Below, in pieces: positions 1 through 8,118 of a DNA stretch of 64,000 bases. The notes beneath the pieces are model-generated. The model searched no databases and had not been told where the DNA came from. It saw nothing but the letters and a program-made list of their open reading frames with translations. A program made the position numbers and the translations under genes. Position 1 is the stretch's first letter; each line of letters starts with the position of its first letter. The stretch is from Mycolicibacterium anyangense (GTDB taxonomy: Bacteria > Actinomycetota > Actinomycetes > Mycobacteriales > Mycobacteriaceae): assembly GCF_010731855.1 (NCBI RefSeq), contig NZ_AP022620.1, positions 806,001 through 870,000 on the forward strand, written 5' to 3'.

Positions 1-950
1 ATCCGGTACTCGTCCCAGACGTCGTCGAGATTGAGGTCGGGTCCCCCGTGCCTGGCGAGAGCTTCGAGGTAATGCGCGAGCAAGGCGCTCTCGCGTTCGC
101 GGCGGTCCTCCACGCTGAGAGCGCCGGAGATGAAGTACGCGACGTCGTCCATCGCCGGCGCGGCGCAGACCGCCTGCCAGTCCAGGAAGGACACTTGGCC
201 GTCCGCCGCCAGGTAGGTGTTGCCGATGTGCGGGTCGTTGTGAGACACGGCAACGTACTGGTCGGACTCCGCGTACCGCCACCACGCGGCGAAGGCCGCC
301 TGCATCCGCGGCCGGTCAAGGAGTTCGTCGGGGACCACTGGTGCGTATTCGCTGGCGAAGTGCTGATCCCAGTACGGAGCGTCGAGCAGAAGGGCGCCGA
401 CCTCCCGGACCGGGTTAATCTGGGTCAGCCAGGGGAAACGGCCCGGGTCCGCGCCCCACGTGCCGCCGTGCAGGCCGGCGAGTACATCGAGCCCGCTGGC
501 GACCTGGTCGACGGTCATCGGCTCGGTGCATTCACCGAAACTGAACCCCCCGGCTGCCAGGTCCTCCATGACGACGATGCCCTGCTGACCGGCAGCATCG
601 GCGCCGCTGTACCAAACTCGCGGCAGGGCGATGTCCAGCTGTGGTGCCAGGTGTGCATAAAACTCTGCCTCCCGCCGGTAGGAACTTCCCAGCCCGAACT
701 CTCGCAGCGCCGGGTCGAAGCCACCCTTGACGCAAACGGAGCGTAAAAGGTCATCCGGCGCTCCAGGCGCGAAGTCCAAGGTCATGAGGACCTTCGTTGC
801 AGTGCCCCACACGATGGTGCTGACCGCAGCGGCCGTGACGGTAACGCCGGGTCGGCGGCTCGCCAGCGCCCACGTCAGCCATTCCGGCGTGAGTTCGTCC
901 GGGGTCTCCGGCATTGCGTGGGCAACGTCGAGTGACAGCGATCCGGGCAT
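1..950 (-). CDS. APH-family phosphotransferase, 3' end beyond left edge
   Basis: Aminoglycoside-phosphotransferase/choline-kinase-fold protein. The frame from ATG at 950-948 stays open to base 1, giving about 316 codons; the C-terminus is outside the window. GAGGTG a few bases upstream is a fair ribosome binding site. The catalytic loop reads HNDPHIGN (around residue 237) and the metal-binding aspartate lies in FLDWQ (around residue 256), both in the right order and spacing for the family. The substrate is unknown; mycobacterial members usually act on small hydroxylated metabolites or CoA esters rather than antibiotics. It is divergent from the TetR gene at 1046, which may control it. Confident of the fold, not of the function. 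Confidence 0.85.
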   Translation of the reverse strand, partial: MPGSLSLDVAHAMPETPDELTPEWLTWALASRRPGVTVTAAAVSTIVWGTATKVLMTLDFAPGAPDDLLRSVCVKGGFDPALREFGLGSSYRREAEFYAHLAPQLDIALPRVWYSGADAAGQQGIVVMEDLAAGGFSFGECTEPMTVDQVASGLDVLAGLHGGTWGADPGRFPWLTQINPVREVGALLLDAPYWDQHFASEYAPVVPDELLDRPRMQAAFAAWWRYAESDQYVAVSHNDPHIGNTYLAADGQVSFLDWQAVCAAPAMDDVAYFISGALSVEDRRERESALLAHYLEALARHGGPDLNLDDVWDEYR

Positions 951-990
951 AAGCACCTCGTGAGTAGTTGGGCCATTAGTCGCTTCGAAC

Positions 991-1003
991 GTAGCAATGC
1001 TAC
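991..1003. promoter_or_regulatory. Perfect inverted repeat, candidate TetR operator
   Basis: GTAGCA-A-TGCTAC is a perfect 6+1+6 palindrome in the 95-base gap between the divergent phosphotransferase and TetR genes. A second smaller one, CTCA-T-TGAG, lies at 1024-1032. TetR regulators commonly bind such sites between themselves and a divergent target. Binding is inferred. Confidence 0.4.
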
Positions 1004-1033
1004 TTATTAGGCACAAGACCATACTCATTGAGA

Positions 1034-1045
1034 TAGTGTGGCTTT
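1034..1045 (+). promoter_or_regulatory. Probable leaderless promoter (-10 box) of TetR gene
   Basis: TAGTGT fits the actinobacterial TANNNT -10 consensus and ends exactly 6 bases before the GTG start at 1046, so transcription would begin at the start codon. No Shine-Dalgarno sequence is present. The -35 region is weak. The same geometry recurs at four other genes in this window. Confidence 0.4.
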
Positions 1046-1666
1046 GTGACAATTCACGCCGTACGGCGCAGCTCGGTCCAGGTCCGCGAAGAGATCCTGC
1101 GCGCGGCCGAGTCGGTGTTCAGCGAGAAGGGCTACGCCTCCGCGACAAGCCGCGACCTGGCGAAAGCCGCGGGGGTGAGCGAGTCGGTGCTGTACCGCCA
1201 TTTCGGTTCGAAGTCCGGCCTGTTCGCCGAGGCCATGGTCACGCCGTTCATCCACGTCCTCGACGCGTTCTCCGCGCTGTCGGCGCGGACGATGGCGCAG
1301 CCGCTCGACGTGGAGACCCTCATGCGGTTGTTCCTTTCCGAGCTCATCGAACAGCTCTCGGCGCACCGTCAGACCATCCGGATGTTCCTGGCTGCCGAGG
1401 ATCAACTCGACACGGAAACCCGGGCATCGTTCTACGACCGCTTCCACTCGGTGATGACCCGCCTAAGCGAAGCTACCGGTGAAGAGTCGCACCGACGCCA
1501 ACGACCGCAAGGGCCTCTTGGTCCAGACATGAACGTGCGAGCAACTATGGGGATGGTGCTTTCCCTTGTCGTTTTTGACGATTGGCTATTGCGGCCAGAA
1601 CCCCATCGCCCGAGCCGGGAGCAGCTCATCGAGCATCTCGGCACCATGCTGCTGCATGGAACCTGA
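1046..1666 (+). CDS. TetR/AcrR-family transcriptional regulator
   Basis: 206-residue one-component repressor. The N-terminal helix-turn-helix spans about residues 15-60, with the recognition segment around VSESVLYRHFGSKSGLF, a typical TetR signature. The rest is the helical ligand-binding and dimerisation domain and gives no clear ligand clue. GTG at 1046 is chosen because it just precedes the HTH and sits 6 bases after a TANNNT box; there is no ribosome binding site, which suits a leaderless mRNA. Divergent from the phosphotransferase gene, its most likely target. Confidence 0.9.
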   Translation: MTIHAVRRSSVQVREEILRAAESVFSEKGYASATSRDLAKAAGVSESVLYRHFGSKSGLFAEAMVTPFIHVLDAFSALSARTMAQPLDVETLMRLFLSELIEQLSAHRQTIRMFLAAEDQLDTETRASFYDRFHSVMTRLSEATGEESHRRQRPQGPLGPDMNVRATMGMVLSLVVFDDWLLRPEPHRPSREQLIEHLGTMLLHGT

Positions 1667-1740
1667 AGCCTCGTCAATTTTAGAAATCCGATCAAGTCCG
1701 TTTCGAGAACGGCAACTTATGAGTGCCGCAAGATTGGGCG

Positions 1741-2657
1741 ATGTCGAGGCGGGCGGAGTACATCTATGCGCTCTATTCCGGGCGGCTGGCTGATCCAGGC
1801 GCCCGCAACCCCTACGCCGGCCAGTCACACGCCCTGGCGGCACTCTGGCTGCGTGGGTACATGCGGATGCTGCATTATTCGAACCAGCAGCGGGCGGGTG
1901 ACGCCGTGAAGGCCAGCGATTGGCTCTCGCTGGCGGCGTTCGTCCTCGCCCTGGCGGCATTCGCCACCAACACGGCGCTGAGTTGGTTGCGGTGGCCGCG
2001 CGTCGTGGTGGATATCAGCAGTCGAGTGAACGTCTACATCCCAATGACGCCATTGACGCCAGAGGAAGCAGCCAAGCGGAAGCGGGCGAGGTGGAGCCCG
2101 TCTTCTGCGATAGCTACGACACGTTCACGGTCGCAGTGATCAACACTGGCGCTGAAGCTTTCACCATCCGCACAATCGGCCTAATGGTCGCCGACAAGGC
2201 GCTCCGATGGACACCCGATACAGGCCCAGCGGGCGTGGTGCTCCTCTATGAGGCACCACTGTCGCTCAAGCAGAAGTTCAGGCGCCTGCTGCGTCGCTTG
2301 GCGCGACGCGGCAAACCGAAAATGCTCCCGACCTTCGGTAACCCGTACACGGACTACGAGAAGGAACGCGACTCCAACCACTACGTCCCGGCTGGGCCGG
2401 AGCTACCGGCCCGTATCGAGCCAAATGACGTCAAGCTGTGGACCTATCACAATCACCTGCTGCGGACGATTCCACGCGGCGCCAGGGTCGTAGCGTTCGC
2501 AGATCGCTACAAGGCGTTCAGGTTGTGGCCTCGTGGCCACCGATCCATCGTGCGCAGGACGGAAAGCGAACGCAGCGTGAGCCGTGAAGGCACCACGTTC
2601 AAACCGCCGCCCCAGGGGAACATTCCTCCGCCACAACGGATTCAGCCGCGGCAGTGA
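1741..2657 (+). pseudogene. Frameshifted single-pass membrane protein
   Basis: Two overlapping frames read as one interrupted protein. The first (ATG 1741, alternative GTG 1723, open to 2139) carries an NPYAGQSHALAALWLRGY segment, then a transmembrane helix (about bases 1918-1990) and the start of a beta-rich domain (VVVDISSRVNVYI). The protein-like sequence then continues in the other frame from about 2085 (EPVFCDSYDTFTVAVINTG) to the stop at 2657. A one-base indel near 2070-2100 would rejoin them. The exported domain resembles beta-sandwich domains of actinobacterial membrane proteins of unknown function; I do not recognise the family. Either a true pseudogene or a sequencing error. Confidence 0.55.
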
Positions 2658-2679
2658 ACCCCCAAGGAATGCGAAGCGA

Positions 2680-3619
2680 TTAGGTCCATCGGGTCAACTC
2701 ATAGTTGGGCTCATCGAGCAGGCGGACGTGTTCGCGGCCGGCGATAGCAATGGTGGGCGTCTCCCAGAACGTCGCGGTGGAGTCGTAGACGCCCGGAGGC
2801 CAAGATGCTTCGGTGCGCCAGAAGAGTGCGGTCATCCACCAGATGGCGCGCGTGTACCCAGGTTCGCCGTCGGTTTGAAGGCCGCGAGTTGTGATCGCGC
2901 AGATCTGATTGTTCATGTCGAAGACGGCGCCGCCGCTCATCCCGCCGAGGGTGCCGCTGTCGAAAGAAATCGCGGGGTAGGGCGCCAGGACGGGGTGTTG
3001 CACCGGGTAGCTGAACTCGCCGACGACGCCCTGCGATACGTACATCGCTCCGCCCAACGTGATCGGGTCGTCGGCAGATTTTCCGACGAAGGAGCCTTCG
3101 AATCGGTACCCCACCGCTGTCACCGTCTCACCGGGTGCAGGCAGTCGTGTTGTGAGGGGCAGAAACTCTGAATCGACGGTCTGCCGGTACGTCCGATATC
3201 AGCTCGAGACATAGAAGCTCGAGGTCGCATTGATCTTCTTTGTCTCGGCTCATCGCATAGCACCGCCAGAGTTCGGCTGCGCCGTTCGCGCGCATCCCGA
3301 TGCAAGTGAGCGTCGCTTCGCCAGTAACAAGTGCATCGCGGTGATCGTCGAAGACGTGCGCCGCCGACAGGGCGAGTCCGAGTCCGACCATGACCGCCGT
3401 TCCCTCGACGACATACGTGTCGCCGTACTGGAAGCAGACAGCGAGCAGTGCGCCGTCGAAGGTTTCCCAGTTGGCAACGCCCTGAGGCATAGCGGTGGCT
3501 TGAACGGATCCGTAGTCGAGCGGTTCTACGGTGAGCGTCGTTCCAACGGGCAGACCTCCAAGAGGATTGTCCGACGTGACCGCGCTATGAGTCTTTTTGG
3601 GTTCGGGCTGATCCACCAC
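2680..3619 (-). pseudogene. Frameshifted trypsin-like serine protease
   Basis: The N-terminal part (GTG 3619 to stop 3128) holds the histidine of the triad in LALSAAHVFDDH and a likely aspartate in QCDLELLCLEL. The C-terminal part (down to 2680) holds the serine in GTLGGMSGGAVFD. In the C-terminal frame good protein sequence extends upstream of its first GTG (EFLPLTTRLPAPGETV), so the break lies around 3165-3185. All triad residues survive across the two frames, which implies a recent inactivation or a base-call error. No signal peptide is evident. It converges on the membrane pseudogene at 1741-2657, another damaged gene. Confidence 0.7.
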
Positions 3620-3694
3620 GCGCTGAGGATAGACGTGCCGTGGACCGGGTCGAGTTCGCGTGCGCCCGCGGCGATCGTGGCGCCCGTACGGTCA

Positions 3695-4051
3695 TCACAT
3701 CACGTCAAGCACCGACGCGGCGCCGTCGAGCGCCTGGGCCAGCCCGTCCGGGTCGGAAGTGAACTCCGATCCCCAGCAGCCGGCGCGTAGCGCTGCTGCG
3801 CGAATCCGGAGTGACCCGACGGCGTCGTCGGCTGTGCATGCGAGTTCGGCGATTGTCCCGGCGGCGACTCGGGCGTCCGTGATCGTGGTCAGGCTTGATA
3901 GCGCGCTCTCAAGTTGGAGGGCGCCGGCGAAGTGTTGGAGCGCTCCGCGCAACGCGCGGGCGCCGCCGGGGAGAGCTTCCGCTATCAGAACAATGAGGTC
4001 GAGCGCGGCGGATTCTGGGTCGGCCGGCGGGGTGTTGATGGTAGTTGTCAT
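3695..4051 (-). CDS. Hypothetical helical protein
   Basis: 118 residues, rich in Ala and Leu, predicted mostly helical, with no recognised motif. The ATG at 4051 is supported by a strong promoter-like pair: -35 TTGGCA and -10 TAGCTT with an 18-base spacer, and 6 bases from the -10 box to the ATG, so the mRNA is probably leaderless. It lies 75 bases upstream of the broken protease on the same strand and may have been its partner. Codon use is ordinary for the genome. No function assigned. Confidence 0.6.
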   Translation of the reverse strand: MTTTINTPPADPESAALDLIVLIAEALPGGARALRGALQHFAGALQLESALSSLTTITDARVAAGTIAELACTADDAVGSLRIRAAALRAGCWGSEFTSDPDGLAQALDGAASVLDVM

Positions 4052-4057
4052 GCGCCG

Positions 4058-4087
4058 AAGCTAACCCCATAGAAATCGAATTGCCAA
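4058..4087 (-). promoter_or_regulatory. Leaderless promoter of the 3695-4051 gene
   Basis: On the minus strand -35 TTGGCA (4087-4082), an 18-base spacer and -10 TAGCTT (4063-4058) precede the ATG at 4051 by 6 bases. The string GTTAGCTTCGG with the same spacing to ATG also occurs before the gene at 43443. Confidence 0.5.
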
Positions 4088-4166
4088 GGGCTGCAGAAAT
4101 AGTCATACATATGTCTCTACCAGAGCAAATGTCGGAATTGGGCGTATGTCGGATTCCTCCAATTCG

Positions 4167-4388
4167 CCACCGCCGGAACGCCGCCGCTTCCGGCTTGTTC
4201 GAACGGATCACGACTTCGTACGTGCCGGCCTCGGACACGGCGGTCATCTGTTGAGCGTCGCCCGCGGTGGTAAGGGTGTGCGTTCGACGCAGACCCCCGC
4301 CGAGTCACGCCGCGAGCCGGCCGATCGGCTGCCAGGTCGAGCAAGCGGCGCAAGTCGCCGAGCGCGAACCACGGATTCGCAGTCGATC
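4167..4388 (-). pseudogene. Phage antirepressor (Bro-N domain) relic
   Basis: On the minus strand one frame reads NPWFALGDLRRLLDL, the usual opening of a Bro-N domain. After a frameshift near 4290 another frame reads GDAQQMTAVSEAGTYEVV and then SNKPEAAAFRRW, its usual end. The open reading diverges right after FRRW at 4167, and a stop sits just before the first segment. Only about 75 codons remain and no C-terminal DNA-binding domain follows. Bro-N proteins are phage or prophage antirepressors, so this is a remnant of a mobile element lying next to tRNA genes, the usual integration targets. The leaderless promoter of the 4051 gene begins beyond the break. Confidence 0.65.
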
Positions 4389-4400
4389 ACCACAGGGCGG

Positions 4401-4420
4401 ATTGGGCACGTATTGGGCAC
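4401..4420. repeat. Tandem 9-base direct repeat near tRNA-Val
   Basis: ATTGGGCAC occurs twice (4401-4409 and 4412-4420) separated by two bases, between the antirepressor relic and the tRNA cluster. Such short repeats are common around integrase arm or attachment sites. With the phage relic beside it this may be the scar of an att site, but there is no integrase gene to confirm it. Confidence 0.3.
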
Positions 4421-4452
4421 AGAAACACGAAAGGCCCAGGTTTGCCGGGCCT
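4421..4452 (-). terminator. Probable terminator of the minus-strand tRNA cluster
   Basis: Reading the minus strand downstream of tRNA-Val(GAC), an imperfect GC-rich hairpin (AGGCCCGG, loop CAAA, CCTGGGCCT) is followed by TTTCGTGTTTC. It lies about 18 bases past the tRNA 3' end, as expected for an intrinsic terminator. Confidence 0.5.
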
Positions 4453-4469
4453 GACCTGCTAAAACATAG

Positions 4470-4541
4470 TGCGCGATACTGGGATTGAACCAGTGACCTC
4501 TTCCGTGTCAGGGAAGCGCTCTCCCGCTGAGCTAATCGCGC
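4470..4541 (-). tRNA. tRNA-Val(GAC)
   Basis: A 72-base cloverleaf on the minus strand. Acceptor GCGCGAT pairs with ATCGCGC, the T-loop reads GGTTCAATCCC, and the anticodon loop CTGACAC gives anticodon GAC. Discriminator A; no encoded CCA. Last gene of a Gly-Cys-Val tRNA run on this strand. Confidence 0.95.
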
Positions 4542-4561
4542 GGGTAGATCGTTAGATCCTT

Positions 4562-4635
4562 TGGAGGTGGAGACGGGAATCGAACCCGTGTGCACGGCTT
4601 TGCAGGCCGTTGCCTCACCACTCGGCCACTCCACC
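4562..4635 (-). tRNA. tRNA-Cys(GCA)
   Basis: Minus-strand cloverleaf with acceptor GGTGGAG paired to CTCCACC. The anticodon stem-loop ACGGCCTGCAAAGCCGT gives anticodon GCA. Discriminator T, and CCA is encoded at 4564-4562. Middle gene of the tRNA run. Confidence 0.95.
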
Positions 4636-4663
4636 GTTGGGTCTGATGCCAGTTGCACCTTCG

Positions 4664-4736
4664 AGCGGATGACGGGATTCGAACCCGCGACCCTCACCTT
4701 GGCAAGGTGATGCGCTACCAACTGCGCTACATCCGC
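4664..4736 (-). tRNA. tRNA-Gly(GCC)
   Basis: Minus-strand cloverleaf of 73 bases. Acceptor GCGGATG pairs with CATCCGC, the anticodon loop TTGCCAA gives GCC, and the T-loop reads GGTTCGAATCC. Discriminator T; no encoded CCA. First gene of the minus-strand run. Confidence 0.95.
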
Positions 4737-4907
4737 ATGCTCCGAATGAGATCGTCACTCGGTGCGATGCAGAACAATAGTCGACGCAACCGGAGCCACA
4801 CAAATCCCTATGGTCACGTCCGGTTATGAGCGCATTCCGAGCCCGTTCACGGTTCGTGCTAGTGTCTGTCCTCGGCGCCATCGCCGCCTCGCGGCGGTCA
4901 GCCACTC

Positions 4908-4982
4908 GGTCTCGTAGCTCAGCGGAAGAGCGTCCGCCTCACACGCGGAAGGTCGCTGGTTCGAACCCAGCCGGGACCACCA
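4908..4982 (+). tRNA. tRNA-Val(CAC)
   Basis: Plus-strand cloverleaf. Acceptor GGTCTCG pairs with CGGGACC (one G-T pair), the anticodon loop CTCACAC gives CAC, and CCA is encoded at 4980-4982. It is divergent from the Gly-Cys-Val run, so valine tRNAs for GTC and GTG codons lie within 500 bases. The 280 bases downstream, up to the P450 stop, hold no gene I can support. Confidence 0.95.
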
Positions 4983-5261
4983 TCAGGGTTTGTGATCCGG
5001 ACCCGCCGCTGGGCGGGCTCCACCGTCAGCCCCGCTGCCCAGCTCGTGTACCGGGCGGTCGATGCCGCTGAACTCCCACCCGGTTCTCGCGGCGAACGCA
5101 TCCCTCTTCGCTCCGCAACACCGTCGCGCAACCGCAGCTGACGGTCAAGTCAATCCTGAGCGAATCATGCAGTGCGGTATAGCCCTAGACTGATAGCGGC
5201 GAGCTCTCCGAACGAATCGTGTTGGGCTGTATAACGTTCAACCTATGCTGCACGGCACCCG

Positions 5262-6650
5262 TCACGCGGGCTGAGTCGACGCCCCCTCGTTGTGTGTGTC
5301 CGTCCTTGTCGAATTCGATGGCACCCGAAGCTGATTCACCTGAATCCGGCCACCACGATCGGGGATGAGGATCACATGTTTGACCCGCTGCACCTCGCCG
5401 GCGGCGGTGGTGGTGGCCAGCTCGGCACGGCGCAGCACCTCTCGCAGCACCACCCGCATCTCGGCCATCGCGAAGGTCGCACCCAGGCAGCGCCGAGCAC
5501 CCCCGCCGAACGGCAACCACGTCGTCGGGCTCAGGCTCGCGCCCACCATGCGATCGGGATCGAAGCGCTGCGAATCGGGGTAGATCCCCTCATCAGCGTG
5601 CACCAGGCCGATCCCGGGGGCCACCATGGTTCCGGCCGGCAACCGGTAGCCGGCGAGCTCGACCGGCCGGGTCAGGATGCGGCCCACGTCGAACACCACC
5701 GGCCGGGTGCGGAAGGTCTCCTTGGCCACCGCGTCGAGGTACTCGTCGCCCCCCGGGTCACCGGCGGCGCTGGCCTCAGCGGCCGCCACCGCCTTCGCCA
5801 GCGCCGCGGGATGGCGGGTCAACCGCTCCAGCGCCCAGGACAGCCCCGTCGCGGTGGTGTCGTGCCCAGCCACCAGCAGCGTCATCAGCTGATCACGCAG
5901 CTCCGCATCGGACATCGTCCGGCCGTCCTGATCGGCCGCACGCACCAGCATGGCCAGGGCATCGGAGCGCGACGCCAGGTCCGGGTCGGTGCGACGTTCG
6001 GCGATCTCGGCGTAGAGCAGCCGATCCGCCTCGTCGATGCGCCGTCGCACGCCACGCCACGGCAGCCGGTTCTGCAGCCGAGGTGAGGCGATGGCCAGCA
6101 ACTGGAAGGCCGAAAGATTCAGCAACCGCGGCATGACGGCGCGTAACGCGGCCAGGCGGGCCGGATCCGTCGCACCGATCACCGTCCGCAGGATCACTTC
6201 CAGGGTGATCTGCGACATCCGCGGGGCCACCGCGAACGGTGTGCGCACCGGCCAGGTCGCGATGTCGGCGGCGGCGATCTCGGCCATGATCGCGGTCTGG
6301 CGGGCCACCGCGTCCCGGGTGAACGGCTCGAGCATCAGCTTGCGCCGATCGCGGTGCACGTCGTCGTCGATCACCAGCACCGAGGCAGGGCCGAGCAGGC
6401 CGACGAGCATCGAATTTGCTTCTCCGGCATGAAAGGTCGCGGGATCTCCGGCGAACACCTTCTTGATGTCGGCCGGATCGGCCAGGTAGACGATGGTGCC
6501 CATCCCGGCGATGCGCACGGTGAACACATTCCCGTATCGGCGGCGGCACGCTGCGGCGAAGCGTGGCCAGTACCGCCACAGCAGGGCGGCTTGAACTGCC
6601 GGCGGCAGAGCGGGTCCGGGCGGCAAGGCTGCTCGCGCGGTATCGGTCAT
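5262..6650 (-). CDS. Cytochrome P450
   Basis: 462-residue haem-thiolate monooxygenase. The I-helix oxygen-binding motif is AGHDTT, the K-helix ExxR is KETFR, and the haem loop FGGGARRCLGA carries the cysteine ligand. Length and the GPALPP N-terminus resemble the CYP135/CYP138-type P450s of mycobacteria, but I cannot assign a family. The substrate is unknown. No ferredoxin gene is adjacent; the nearest is at 34214. A TATGCT box 6 bases before the ATG suggests a leaderless mRNA. Divergent from the GntR gene at 6739, its probable regulator. The about 25-residue tail after the P450 core is polar and looks disordered. Confidence 0.93.
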   Translation of the reverse strand: MTDTARAALPPGPALPPAVQAALLWRYWPRFAAACRRRYGNVFTVRIAGMGTIVYLADPADIKKVFAGDPATFHAGEANSMLVGLLGPASVLVIDDDVHRDRRKLMLEPFTRDAVARQTAIMAEIAAADIATWPVRTPFAVAPRMSQITLEVILRTVIGATDPARLAALRAVMPRLLNLSAFQLLAIASPRLQNRLPWRGVRRRIDEADRLLYAEIAERRTDPDLASRSDALAMLVRAADQDGRTMSDAELRDQLMTLLVAGHDTTATGLSWALERLTRHPAALAKAVAAAEASAAGDPGGDEYLDAVAKETFRTRPVVFDVGRILTRPVELAGYRLPAGTMVAPGIGLVHADEGIYPDSQRFDPDRMVGASLSPTTWLPFGGGARRCLGATFAMAEMRVVLREVLRRAELATTTAAGEVQRVKHVILIPDRGGRIQVNQLRVPSNSTRTDTHNEGASTQPA

Positions 6651-6656
6651 CGCCCC

Positions 6657-6662
6657 AGCATA
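6657..6662 (-). promoter_or_regulatory. Leaderless -10 box of the P450 gene
   Basis: TATGCT on the minus strand (TANNNT) is followed by exactly 6 bases and then the ATG of the P450. The -35 region is GC-rich and poor. TGGTCTGGCCA at 6692-6702, a near-palindrome between the divergent genes, could be a GntR site but is a weak match. Confidence 0.35.
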
Positions 6663-6738
6663 GGAGCCATCCCGCCCACCTCGCGGGGAATTGGTCTGGC
6701 CACTTGACGTCTTTCCGGTGGGCCGTCATCATCGGCCC

Positions 6739-7455
6739 ATGGCGCTTCAACCGGTGCAACGCAGATCAGTTCCGGAAGAAGTCGTGGAACAGATCATCGC
6801 TGACGTTCTCAGCGGCGAGATGAAGCCCGGCGACGTGCTGCCCAGCGAGCGCCAGCTCGCCGAACTGCTCGGCGTATCGCGGCCGGCCGTCAGAGAAGCA
6901 TTACGTGGTGTGTTGGCGGCCGGACTCATCGAGGTGCGGCAGGGGGATGCGACGACGGTGCGGGACTTTCGTCGCCATGCCGGCCTGGACCTGTTGCCCC
7001 GGTTGGTGATTCGCGGTGGTGAACTGGATGCCGACGTGGTGCGCAGCATGCTGGAGGCGCGACTGCACATCGGCCCCAAGGTCGCTGCTCTGGCCGCCGA
7101 ACGTCGGCCGCCCGAGCTCGTCGCCGTGCTGCGAGAGTCGTTGCACGCCTTGGATGGCGAACCGGATCCGGTGCAACGCCAGCGGTTGGCGCTGACGTTC
7201 TGGGACCACGTCGTCGACGGTGCGGACTCGATCGTGTTCCGCTTGATGTACAACACGCTGCGCACGACGTACGAACCTGCACTGGCGGCGCTGAGCGCGG
7301 TGATGGCCGACGAGGTGGACCGCGCCGAGTGCTACGCGGCGATCGTCGATGCCATCGAGGCCGCCGACCCGGGGTGGGCGACCAAGGCGGCGGGCGATCT
7401 GCTGGAACCGGCCACCACAGCCCTGCTGGCGGTGCTCGACCGCCTTGTGAGCTGA
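6739..7455 (+). CDS. GntR-family (FadR-type) regulator
   Basis: 238 residues from ATG 6739; an in-frame upstream GTG at 6691 would add 16 non-conserved residues. The winged helix spans residues 5-70 and has the GntR signature [22 protein letters not shown]. The C-terminal part is a helical FCD-like effector domain with metal-ligand candidates (for example [12 protein letters not shown] and FWDHV). FadR-type GntR proteins usually sense small carboxylates or acyl-CoAs. Divergent from and 88 bases away from the P450, which it probably controls. Confidence 0.9.
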   Translation: MALQPVQRRSVPEEVVEQIIADVLSGEMKPGDVLPSERQLAELLGVSRPAVREALRGVLAAGLIEVRQGDATTVRDFRRHAGLDLLPRLVIRGGELDADVVRSMLEARLHIGPKVAALAAERRPPELVAVLRESLHALDGEPDPVQRQRLALTFWDHVVDGADSIVFRLMYNTLRTTYEPALAALSAVMADEVDRAECYAAIVDAIEAADPGWATKAAGDLLEPATTALLAVLDRLVS

Positions 7456-7695
7456 CGCATGAGCGTCCTGGTGGCCACCTGACGCCGCTGATATTGACGG
7501 CGGAATCCGCGCTGCCGCGCGATGTGGGTTAGCCTGGAGGGGTCCCGCGGTCCGTTCGCCGGAGCGTGGACTCGGCGCCGCAAGCAGTGCGGCCCGCAAC
7601 GTGCACTGAGTTCTTGCCAGGTTCAGACGGAAGCCTTGCAGGCCTTACCTATCTCGAGGCGTGCCAGCCTGGTGCGCTCAAGTGAGGTGTGAATC

Positions 7696-8088
7696 TTGGA
7701 CGAACAAGCCATCGCCACCAACAGCGTGACGACCACCACGGCCAACACCGGGTGCCTGATCAGCGAAGAGTGGTTCGGCCGAACAGTAGTGGTCTCGGCT
7801 TCGGGCGTCGTCGACATGCTGACGTCGCCGCAACTGGAAGCCAGCATCATGACGTCGCTGGACAAGAATCCGGCAGCCGTCATCGTTGACATGACCGAGG
7901 TGGAGTTCCTGGCCTCGGCGGGGATGGGCGTGCTGGTCGCCGTGCGCGAGCACGCCGGCCCGGACGTCGGTTTCGGCGTCGTGGCCAGCGGACCGGCCAC
8001 CAGCAGGCCGCTCAAGCTGGTGGGATTGGCCGAGATCATCGGCCTGTATTCGACTTTGGACGAGGCGCGCGCGGCAGTGGGTGAGTAA
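7696..8088 (+). CDS. STAS-domain anti-sigma factor antagonist
   Basis: 130-residue SpoIIAA/RsbV-like protein. The STAS core covers about residues 25-125, and the phosphorylatable serine lies in VEFLASAGMGVL. It would bind and titrate an anti-sigma kinase when unphosphorylated. The start is TTG at 7696 because an in-frame stop lies just upstream at 7690. The anti-sigma kinase gene follows 30 bases downstream, so the two form a partner-switching pair. The 240-base upstream gap holds no gene. Confidence 0.88.
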   Translation: MDEQAIATNSVTTTTANTGCLISEEWFGRTVVVSASGVVDMLTSPQLEASIMTSLDKNPAAVIVDMTEVEFLASAGMGVLVAVREHAGPDVGFGVVASGPATSRPLKLVGLAEIIGLYSTLDEARAAVGE

Positions 8089-8118
8089 TCCCGCTCAGGT
8101 GGGTATACGACATTTGCC

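Noticed and set aside
48..746. Plus-strand frame of 232 codons near the left edge
   Set aside because: Antisense to the phosphotransferase, which has intact HNDPHIGN and FLDWQ motifs in the minus frame.
4305..4721. Minus-strand frame of 138 codons across the tRNA cluster
   Set aside because: It translates tRNA genes; strings such as AGSNPVIR and TGSIPVST are well-known tRNA artefacts.
6692..6702. TGGTCTGGCCA as a GntR/FadR operator
   Set aside because: Only a partial match to the T-G-T-N3-A-C-A type consensus; too short to claim, so mentioned only under the P450 promoter.
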